This document shows, piece after piece, positions 16,031 to 22,601 of a stretch of 64,000 bases of DNA (its first letter is position 1; every line of letters begins with the position of its first letter). The notes beneath the pieces were generated by a model that saw nothing but the letters and a program-made list of their open reading frames with translations, did no database searches and was not told the origin of the DNA. The stretch lies in contig VBWB01000013.1 in the NCBI GenBank assembly GCA_006218045.1, positions 1-64,000 of the forward strand, read 5' to 3'. The DNA is from Stygiobacter sp. (GTDB taxonomy: Bacteria; Pseudomonadota; Alphaproteobacteria; Rhodospirillales; Magnetospirillaceae). Made by a program: the position numbers and the translations under genes.

Positions 16031-16486
16031 TCAGGCGATGGGCGGGGCGCGTGGCGCGGCGGCGCCGGCAAGGCGGGCCGGCTTGGCGGCGGGCGGGGCT
16101 TGCGGCGAAAATTCGCCGACAAAGGCCGGTTCAAGGTGGACAACCATCGCCAGGGTGGTCGGCGCCTTGGCGCCGCCATGCATCAAGGGCAGGCAGAAAA
16201 CGCAGAAATTGTCATGACCGCCGGCACTGTCGGTATCGATGACGTTGCCGTCGCGATCCATCACCACCATGCCGGCGGCGGTACAGATGACGATGCGGTC
16301 ATCCAGCAACGCCTGGGCGAAGGCGGCGTTACCCGCGTCAGCGGCCCGCGCCGGCATGGCGCCGGCACCGACGATGTTGAAGGTCAGGATGAACAGGCCC
16401 AGCAACGACACGACCAAGCGGCGCAGATCCCCGCACTGGGAACGCGTCGACAGGTCATAGGGGCGCCGTCTGATAACCTTGTTCAT
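16031..16486 (-). CDS. DUF2946-like secreted/membrane-anchored protein
   Basis: A 151-residue protein with an N-terminal membrane anchor or signal (RRLVVSLLGLFILTFNIVGAGAMPARA, about residues 22-48). It then has VICTAAGMVVMDRDGN, a Cys-x-x-Cys in NFCVFCLPL and a nearby His (LMHGG). The order C...H-x-x-x-CxxC-x-P fits DUF2946-type proteins, often found beside metal or respiratory genes, with unknown function; metal or thiol chemistry is plausible. The tail is Pro/Ala-rich. It precedes cydP by 194 bp on the same strand, and an FNR-like box lies just upstream. Confidence 0.6.
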   Translation of the reverse strand: MNKVIRRRPYDLSTRSQCGDLRRLVVSLLGLFILTFNIVGAGAMPARAADAGNAAFAQALLDDRIVICTAAGMVVMDRDGNVIDTDSAGGHDNFCVFCLPLMHGGAKAPTTLAMVVHLEPAFVGEFSPQAPPAAKPARLAGAAAPRAPPIA

Positions 16487-16509
16487 GGTGAGGGAATGTG
16501 CGCCTGGGT

Positions 16510-16523
16510 TTGATCAAAGTCAA
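16510..16523 (-). promoter_or_regulatory. FNR/ANR-like box TTGAC-TTTG-ATCAA
   Basis: On the minus strand the site is TTGACTTTGATCAA, one base from the TTGAT-N4-ATCAA consensus. Its centre is 30 bp before the start codon of the DUF2946-like gene, too close for class II activation of a leader-bearing mRNA at that start. It may repress, or the true start may lie further downstream. Confidence 0.5.
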
Positions 16524-16551
16524 GATCACCGCCGCTGCCCGTGGGGCCGGA

Positions 16552-17145
16552 TCAGGGCCGCGCCGGCCAGGCCAGCAAGGCCATTTCCGCCACCTTGTGC
16601 AATTGTGCGCGGGTGGCGCCGTGGACCACCTGATGCGACATGCCCTGGATGAAGGTGGTGAGGAACTGGGTCAGTTGCACCACGTCGGCATCGGCGGGCA
16701 ATTGGCCGTCCTGTTTGGCCTGTTCCAGCCGTGCATGCATGCGGGTTTCGTAATCGGCCTTCAGATGCTCGATCTGGTCCCTGACCGACTGCGCTTCGTC
16801 ACCACAGGTCATGGCCCCTTTGGTTACCAGGCACCCCACCGGATGGGACGGGTCGGTCAGCATGTCGGCGGCGCCGAACAACAGCCGTTCGGCCACGCCG
16901 CGAGCGGTGGGGGCGTCGAGCGCCTCGGAGATATAGGCGACTTTTTCCTTGGTGTAGCGGTCCAGCGCCTTGCGGAACAGGTCTTCCTTGTTGCCGAACG
17001 CCGCGTACAGGCTGGGCTTGTTGATGCCCATGGCCTCGGTCAGCTCGTTCAGCGACGCCCCTTCGTATCCCTTGCGCCAGAACACTTCCAAGGCCCGGTT
17101 CAAGGCGGTGTCGGTGCAGAAGGCGCGGGGTCGGCCCATGGCCAT
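16552..17145 (-). CDS. TetR/AcrR-family repressor of the adjacent efflux genes
   Basis: A 197-residue TetR regulator. Residues about 5-55 hold the helix-turn-helix: ALNRALEVFWRKGYEGASLNELTEAMGINKPSLYAAFGNKEDLF with the G-I-x-x-x-S-x-Y-x-x-F-x-x-K-E signature. The C-terminal ligand domain includes GCLVTKGAMTCGDE, typical of the AcrR/NemR-like TetR_C group that carries a conserved Cys and may sense electrophiles. AGGAGG 7 bp before the first ATG decides the start. It diverges from SDR-MFP-RND genes, and two copies of one operator lie in the 111-bp gap. Confidence 0.9.
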   Translation of the reverse strand: MAMGRPRAFCTDTALNRALEVFWRKGYEGASLNELTEAMGINKPSLYAAFGNKEDLFRKALDRYTKEKVAYISEALDAPTARGVAERLLFGAADMLTDPSHPVGCLVTKGAMTCGDEAQSVRDQIEHLKADYETRMHARLEQAKQDGQLPADADVVQLTQFLTTFIQGMSHQVVHGATRAQLHKVAEMALLAWPARP

Positions 17146-17165
17146 GGAGGTTCCTCCTTGATTTT

Positions 17166-17180
17166 TGTACCTGATGGTAA
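17166..17180 (+). promoter_or_regulatory. TetR operator O1, TGTACC-TGA-TGGTAA
   Basis: TGTACCTGATGGTAA contains the palindrome TACC-TGAT-GGTA. The same 15-bp pattern recurs in reverse orientation at 17219-17233. It lies 21 bp upstream of the repressor's own start, so autoregulation is likely. Confidence 0.65.
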
Positions 17181-17189
17181 AATAATCAG

Positions 17190-17195
17190 TTGACA
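17190..17195 (+). promoter_or_regulatory. -35 element of the SDR-MFP-RND promoter
   Basis: A perfect TTGACA sits between the two operators; an 18-bp spacer leads to a weak -10 (CATTCT). The promoter core is flanked by O1 and overlapped downstream by O2, a layout suited to repression. Confidence 0.5.
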
Positions 17196-17218
17196 GGCCC
17201 GTGTCCAGTTCGACATTC

Positions 17219-17233
17219 TTACCAAACGGTACA
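17219..17233 (-). promoter_or_regulatory. TetR operator O2, TGTACC-GTT-TGGTAA on the minus strand
   Basis: On the plus strand it reads TTACCAAACGGTACA; its reverse complement matches O1 at 12 of 15 positions, including all arm bases. It lies 24 bp before the SDR start codon. Confidence 0.65.
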
Positions 17234-17256
17234 GAAATGCGAAACGGAGCCTTCCC

Positions 17257-18006
17257 ATGAGCACATCCCTTTCCGGTAAAGTTGCCTTGGTCACCGGCGC
17301 CTCGCGCGGTATCGGCGCCGCCATCGCCTTGGCTTTGGCCGAGCAGGGCGCCAGCGTGGCCATCAGCTACGCCGCGTCCGACGACAAGGCGGCTTCCCTG
17401 GTCCGGCAACTGGAGGCCTTGGGCGTGCGCGCCGCCGCCTTCAAGGCCGACCAGGGCGACCGCGCCCAGGTGGCGGCGCTGATCGATGATGTCGTCGTCC
17501 GTTTCGGGCGGCTGGACATCCTGGTCAACAATGCAGGCATCGCGGTGATGACCCCCATCGACAACCCCGAGGCCGATGCGGCGGCTTTGCAGCGCATGTA
17601 CGACGTCAACCTGCACGGCGTCATCGCCGCCATCCGCGCCGCCGCGCGGGTGATGCAGGACGGCGGTCGCATCATCAGCCTGGGTTCGGTGCTGGCGGCA
17701 CGGGCCGGCTTCCCCGGCGTCGCCGATTATGCCGCCACCAAGGCCGGGCTGGTCGGCTATTCCCGTGGTGCCGCCCGCGATCTGGCGGCGCGCGGCATCA
17801 CCGTCAACGTGGTGCAGCCGGGCTCGACCGCCACCGACATGAATCCCGCCGATGGTCCGGGCGCCGCCGGCCAATTGATCGGCAATGCCCTGGGCCGTTT
17901 CGGCACGCCGGCGGAAATCGCCGCCGCCGTGGCCTTTCTGGCCAGTCCGGGCGCGGCCTTCATCACCGGGACCACGCTGACCGCCGACGGCGGCGTGACG
18001 GCGTAG
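17257..18006 (+). CDS. Short-chain dehydrogenase/reductase (FabG-like)
   Basis: A 249-residue classical SDR. The cofactor motif is TGASRGIGAAIA (about residues 14-25, T-G-x-x-x-G-x-G), NNAGIAV is about 88-94, and the catalytic Ser, Tyr and Lys are seen in SLGSVLA and DYAATKAG (Y-x-x-x-K, about 160-164). The residues after beta-2 suggest NADP(H). It resembles 3-oxoacyl-ACP reductase, but as the first gene of an efflux operon (9 bp before the MFP gene) under a TetR repressor it more likely reduces a xenobiotic carbonyl or quinone. The substrate is not readable. Confidence 0.88.
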   Translation: MSTSLSGKVALVTGASRGIGAAIALALAEQGASVAISYAASDDKAASLVRQLEALGVRAAAFKADQGDRAQVAALIDDVVVRFGRLDILVNNAGIAVMTPIDNPEADAAALQRMYDVNLHGVIAAIRAAARVMQDGGRIISLGSVLAARAGFPGVADYAATKAGLVGYSRGAARDLAARGITVNVVQPGSTATDMNPADGPGAAGQLIGNALGRFGTPAEIAAAVAFLASPGAAFITGTTLTADGGVTA

Positions 18007-18015
18007 GAGAGCATT

Positions 18016-19212
18016 ATGAAAACACAGACTTTTCTCGGGGTTGGCGTGGCTGCTCTGGTGCTGGCGGGGGGAGCGTTCGCCCTGTTCGGTCCAGGCGACC
18101 ACGACGCCCGGGCCACCGGGACAACGGCCGCCCCCCCCTCTGCCCTCCCTGTCCCGGTGGCCATGGTCGAAAGCCGCGACATCGTCCCGTGGGAGGAATT
18201 CTCGGGCCGGCTGGAAGCGGTGGATAAGGTGGAGGTCCGCTCGCGCGTCTCCGGCCAGGTGCAGCAGGTGCATTTCCGTGAAGGCGGATTGGTGAAGAAG
18301 GGCGACCTGCTGGTCACCATCGACCCCGCCCCCTTCGCCGCCGAACTGGCCGGCGCCCAGGCGCAACTGGCCTCGGTCCAGGCGCGGCTGGCCTTCACCA
18401 AGCGCGAATACGAGCGCGCCCAGCAACTGACCGGCTCCGGCAACATGCCGGTGCGGGAGTTGGATAATCGCGCCAACGCCTATTTCGAGGCCCAGGCCAG
18501 CGTGCGGGCGGCCCAGGCGATGGTCGACACCGCCCGGCTCAATCTGGGCTATACCCGCGTCACCGCCCCGGTCTCGGGCCGGGTCGGGCGGGCCGAGGTG
18601 ACCTCCGGCAATCTGGTCGCCGCCGGGGCCGGCGCTCCGGTGCTGACCACCTTGGTGTCGGTGGATCCGGTCTATGCCAGCTTCGATGCCGGCGAGCAGG
18701 TGGTGATGCGTTCGTTGGCCGCCCTGCGCCACGGCGGCGATGCCGCCCTGCGCCACGGCGGCGATACCGGCGCTCAGGTCGACCGCATTCCCGCCCGCAT
18801 CACCGCCCAGACCCATGGCGACACCCCGATCTCGGGCCATGTGCAGATGATCGGCAACGTGGTCGATGCCCGCTCGGGCACGGTGGCGGTGCGTGCGGTG
18901 TTCGACAATGCCGATGGCAGCCTGATGCCCGGTCAGTTCGTCCGCGTCGGTTTGGGCCAGCCGCAGCCGCAATCGGTGCTGCTGATCAGCGAGCGGGCGG
19001 TGGGCACCGACCAGGACAAGAAGTTCGTGCTGGTGGTGGACGATGCCGACAAGGCGGTCTATCGCAGCGTCACCCTGGGGCCGGCGGTGGACGGCATGCG
19101 GGTGGTGGTCAGTGGGTTGGCGGCGGGTGAACGCATCGTCGTCAACGGTCTGCAACGGGTTCGTCCCGGCGCCCAGTTGGCGCCGCAGAATGTGGCCATG
19201 GCCCAGCGCTAA
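18016..19212 (+). CDS. RND efflux periplasmic adaptor (membrane fusion protein)
   Basis: A 398-residue AcrA/MexE-type adaptor that links the RND pump to an outer-membrane channel. It has an N-terminal signal or anchor helix (about residues 7-26) without a clear lipobox Cys. The lipoyl-like half-domain VEVRSRVSGQVQQVHFREGGLVKKGDLL spans about 73-100, then come the alpha-hairpin (about 108-170), the second half-domain (TRVTAPVSGRVGRAEV) and the beta-barrel and membrane-proximal domains. An in-frame 21-bp tandem duplication (ALRHGGDAALRHGGD) lies in the beta-barrel region near residue 240. It is 86 bp upstream of the pump gene. Confidence 0.92.
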   Translation: MKTQTFLGVGVAALVLAGGAFALFGPGDHDARATGTTAAPPSALPVPVAMVESRDIVPWEEFSGRLEAVDKVEVRSRVSGQVQQVHFREGGLVKKGDLLVTIDPAPFAAELAGAQAQLASVQARLAFTKREYERAQQLTGSGNMPVRELDNRANAYFEAQASVRAAQAMVDTARLNLGYTRVTAPVSGRVGRAEVTSGNLVAAGAGAPVLTTLVSVDPVYASFDAGEQVVMRSLAALRHGGDAALRHGGDTGAQVDRIPARITAQTHGDTPISGHVQMIGNVVDARSGTVAVRAVFDNADGSLMPGQFVRVGLGQPQPQSVLLISERAVGTDQDKKFVLVVDDADKAVYRSVTLGPAVDGMRVVVSGLAAGERIVVNGLQRVRPGAQLAPQNVAMAQR

Positions 19213-19298
19213 GCGTTTCCTTTTCTCCCAATTCATCGACGTGTCCGCGGTCTTGTCCGCGGACATGACGGGGGACTTTTGTCCCAACGGAGCGGATC

Positions 19299-22200
19299 AT
19301 GAACCTGTCCAAATTCTTCATCGACCGCCCCGTCTTCGCCGGTGTGCTGTCGATCCTGATCTTCGTCTCGGGCCTGTTGGCCCTGCGCGGCCTGCCGGTG
19401 TCGGAATACCCGGAAGTGGTGCCGCCGACGGTGGTGGTGCGCGCCCAGTATCCCGGCGCCAGCCCCAAGGTGATCGCCGAGACGGTGGCCACCCCCATCG
19501 AGGAACAGGTCAACGGCGTCGAAGGCATGCTGTACATGGGCAGTCAGGCCACCACCGATGGGGTGATGACGCTGACCATCACCTTCCGCCTGGGCACCGA
19601 CCCGGACAAGGCGCAGCAATTGGTACAAAACCGCGTCGCCCAGGCCGAGCCGCGCCTGCCCGAGGAAGTGCGGCGCCTGGGCGTCACCACCATCAAAAGC
19701 TCGCCCGATCTGACCATGGTGGTGCATCTTCTGTCGCCGGACGGGCGCTATGACATGGCCTATTTGCGCAATTACGCAGGGCTCAACGTCAAGGACCGGC
19801 TGGCCCGCATCGAAGGCGTCGGGCAGGTGCAGTTGTTCGGCTCGGGCGATTATTCCATGCGGGTGTGGCTGGACCCGCACAAGGTGGCGGAACGCGGTCT
19901 GTCGGCGGGGCAGGTGGTGCAGGCCATCCGCGAACAGAACATCCAAGCCGCCGCCGGCGTGGTCGGCGCTTCGCCCGGCCTGCCCGGGGTGGACCTGCAA
20001 TTGTCGGTCAACGCCCAGGGCCGCTTGCAGTCGGAACAGGAGTTCGGCGATATCATCGTCAAGACCGACCAAGGCGGCGCGGTGACCCGGCTGCGCGACC
20101 TGGGACGGATCGAGATGGGCGCGGCCAGCTATGCCTTGCGCTCGCTGTTGGACAACAAATCGGCGGTGGCCATCCCCATCTTCCAGGCGCCGGGCTCGAA
20201 TGCCATCGCCATTTCCGACAATGTCCGCGCCACCATGGCCGAGATGAAGTCGTATATGCCCGAGGGCGTGGATTATTCCATCGTCTACGATCCCACCCAG
20301 TTCGTCCGCGCCTCGATCAAATCGGTGATCCACACCTTGCTGGAAGCGGTGCTGCTGGTGGTGCTGGTGGTCATCTTGTTCCTGCAGACCTGGCGGGCGT
20401 CGATCATCCCGCTGCTGGCGGTGCCGGTGTCGGTGGTCGGCACCTTCGCCGTCATGCATCTGCTGGGGGTGTCGGTCAACGCCCTGTCGCTGTTCGGGCT
20501 GGTGCTGGCCATCGGCATCGTCGTCGACGACGCCATCGTCGTGGTGGAAAACGTCGAACGCAACATCGAGGCCGGGCTGGCGCCCAAGGACGCCACCTAT
20601 CGGGCCATGCGCGAAGTGTCGGGGCCGATCATCGCCATCGCCCTGGTGCTGGTGGCGGTGTTCGTGCCCTTGGCCTTCATCAGCGGCTTGTCGGGGCAGT
20701 TCTATAAGCAATTCGCCCTGACCATCGCCATTTCCACGGTGATTTCCGCCGTCAATTCGCTGACCCTGTCGCCGGCTTTGGCCGCCTTGCTGCTGAAGGG
20801 CCACGACGCCCCCAAGGACCGGCTGACCCGGGCCATGGATGCTGCCCTGGGCTGGCTGTTCCGCGGCTTCAATCGCGCCTTCGGTCGCGGCACCCGGGCG
20901 TATGGCGTCGGCCTGGGTCGGGTGGTGTCGCGCAAGGTGCTGATGATGGGGCTGTATCTGGGGTTGGTGGGGGTGACCTATGGCCTGTTCCAGGCGGTGC
21001 CCGGCGGCTTCGTCCCCATGCAGGACAAGCAATACCTGATCGGCTTCGCCCAGCTTCCCGACGGCGCCACCTTGGATCGCACCGAACAGGTGATCCGCGA
21101 CATGAGCCAGATCGCCATGGACGATCCGGGCATCGAGCACGCCATCTCGTTCCCCGGTCTGTCGATCAACGGCTTCACCAATTCCACCAATTCCGGCATC
21201 GTCTTCGCAGCTCTCAAGCCGTTTGAGCAGCGGACCGAGGCGGGGATGAGCGCGGGGGCCATCGCCGGGCGGCTCAACGGCAAATATGCCGGACTGCAAG
21301 ACGCCTTCGTCGTCATGTTCCCGCCGCCGCCGGTACAAGGCCTGGGCACCACCGGCGGCTTCAAGCTGCAGGTCGAGGACCGGGCGTCGCAGGGGTACGA
21401 AGCCCTGGACGGGGCGGTGAAGGCATTCCTCGCCAAGGCAAGGCCGGCGCCGGAACTGGCCAATCTGTTCACCTCGTACCAAGTCAACGTGCCGCAGCTT
21501 TATGCCGATGTCGATCGCACCAAGGCGCGGCAATTGGGGGTGGCGGTGACCGATATCTTCGACACCTTGCAGATTTATCTGGGTAGCCTGTACGTCAACG
21601 ATTTCAACCAGTTCGGTCGGACCTATTCGGTGCGGGTGCAGGCCGACGCCCCCTATCGCGCCCATGCCGACGACATCGGCAAGCTGAAGGTGCGCGCCAG
21701 CAGCGGCGAGATGGTGCCGTTGGCCGCGCTGTTGACGGTCAAGCCCGCCGCCGGGCCGGAACGGGCCATGCGGTACAATGGTTTCCTGTCCGCCGATATC
21801 AGCGGCGCCGCCGCGCCCGGCTTTTCCTCTGGCCAGGCGCAGGCGGTGGTGGAACGCATCGCGGCGGAAACCCTGCCCAAGGGCTTCACCTTTGAATGGA
21901 CCGACCTGACCTATCAGCAGATCATCGCCGGCAATTCCGCCCTGATCATCTTTCCGCTGGCCATCTTGCTGGTGTTCCTGGTGCTGGCGGCGCAGTACGA
22001 AAGCCTGACCCTGCCCATCGCCATCATCCTGATCGTCCCCATGAGCCTGCTGGCGGCCATGACCGGCATTTGGTTGACCGGCGGCGACAACAACATCTTC
22101 ACCCAGATCGGCTTGATCGTGTTGGTGGGGCTGTCGGCCAAGAACGCCATTCTGATCGTGGAATTCGCCCGCGAGTTGGAACTGGCCGGACGTTCGCCAC

Positions 22201-22511
22201 GCGATGCGGCGATCGAGGCGGCGCGGCTACGGCTGCGGCCCATCCTGATGACCTCGTTGGCCTTCATCATGGGCGTGGTGCCGTTGGTGCTGTCCACCGG
22301 GGCCGGGGCCGAGATGCGCCATGCCATGGGGGTGGCGGTGTTCGCCGGCATGCTGGGGGTGACCGCCTTCGGCATCTTCCTCACCCCGGTGTTTTACGTG
22401 CTGATCCGGGCCATGGCCGGCAACCGCCCCCTGCATCACCACCAGAGCACCCATGCCATCGAGGTGCCGGACGAGGTGGAGGCGCCCCTGCAGCCGCAGG
22501 CTGCTGAATGA
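19299..22511 (+). CDS. RND-family multidrug efflux permease (AcrB/MexF-like)
   Basis: A 1070-residue proton-driven trimeric pump of the HAE1 family. It starts MNLSKFFIDRPVFAGVLSIL (canonical F-I-x-R-P-x-F). Proton-relay Asp residues are present in the fourth helix (GIVVDDAIVVVENVERN, about residues 405-421) and the Lys in the tenth (GLSAKNAILIVEFA). Two large periplasmic loops (about 40-335 and 560-870) carry the drug-binding porter domains. The gene has no outer-membrane factor beside it, so a shared TolC-like channel must be used. Its last codons form the first copy of a three-copy 26-bp repeat. Confidence 0.95.
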   Translation: MNLSKFFIDRPVFAGVLSILIFVSGLLALRGLPVSEYPEVVPPTVVVRAQYPGASPKVIAETVATPIEEQVNGVEGMLYMGSQATTDGVMTLTITFRLGTDPDKAQQLVQNRVAQAEPRLPEEVRRLGVTTIKSSPDLTMVVHLLSPDGRYDMAYLRNYAGLNVKDRLARIEGVGQVQLFGSGDYSMRVWLDPHKVAERGLSAGQVVQAIREQNIQAAAGVVGASPGLPGVDLQLSVNAQGRLQSEQEFGDIIVKTDQGGAVTRLRDLGRIEMGAASYALRSLLDNKSAVAIPIFQAPGSNAIAISDNVRATMAEMKSYMPEGVDYSIVYDPTQFVRASIKSVIHTLLEAVLLVVLVVILFLQTWRASIIPLLAVPVSVVGTFAVMHLLGVSVNALSLFGLVLAIGIVVDDAIVVVENVERNIEAGLAPKDATYRAMREVSGPIIAIALVLVAVFVPLAFISGLSGQFYKQFALTIAISTVISAVNSLTLSPALAALLLKGHDAPKDRLTRAMDAALGWLFRGFNRAFGRGTRAYGVGLGRVVSRKVLMMGLYLGLVGVTYGLFQAVPGGFVPMQDKQYLIGFAQLPDGATLDRTEQVIRDMSQIAMDDPGIEHAISFPGLSINGFTNSTNSGIVFAALKPFEQRTEAGMSAGAIAGRLNGKYAGLQDAFVVMFPPPPVQGLGTTGGFKLQVEDRASQGYEALDGAVKAFLAKARPAPELANLFTSYQVNVPQLYADVDRTKARQLGVAVTDIFDTLQIYLGSLYVNDFNQFGRTYSVRVQADAPYRAHADDIGKLKVRASSGEMVPLAALLTVKPAAGPERAMRYNGFLSADISGAAAPGFSSGQAQAVVERIAAETLPKGFTFEWTDLTYQQIIAGNSALIIFPLAILLVFLVLAAQYESLTLPIAIILIVPMSLLAAMTGIWLTGGDNNIFTQIGLIVLVGLSAKNAILIVEFARELELAGRSPRDAAIEAARLRLRPILMTSLAFIMGVVPLVLSTGAGAEMRHAMGVAVFAGMLGVTAFGIFLTPVFYVLIRAMAGNRPLHHHQSTHAIEVPDEVEAPLQPQAAE

Positions 22512-22570
22512 AGGACCAGCCGCAGGCTGCTGAATAAAGGCTTGGCCGCAGGCTGCTGAATAATAGTAGA
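22493..22570 (+). repeat. Three tandem 26-bp repeats at the RND gene end
   Basis: The 17-bp core GCCGCAGGCTGCTGAAT occurs at 22493-22509, 22519-22535 and 22545-22561, a strict 26-bp period. Copy 1 encodes the final PQAAE-stop of the permease; copies 2 and 3 are in the 3' untranslated region. Confidence 0.85.
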
Positions 22571-22601
22571 TCCCGATGAGGTCGACTCATCGGGATTTGC
22601 T
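22565..22601. terminator. Bidirectional hairpin between the RND pump and the P-type ATPase
   Basis: ATCCCGATGAG (22570-22580) pairs with CTCATCGGGAT (22586-22596), and flanking AGTAG/TTGCT can extend the stem with wobble pairs. The last codons and the stop codon of the minus-strand ATPase gene lie inside the hairpin, which is unusual. Confidence 0.65.

Noticed and set aside
19233-21665. Very long open frame on the minus strand opposite the RND permease
   Set aside because: The antisense of a GC-rich gene with strong third-position bias; the product is His/Gln/Arg-rich low-complexity sequence. Similar shadow frames opposite lptG, cydA, the P-type ATPase, lptD, the FadL gene and rpoN were left out for the same reason.
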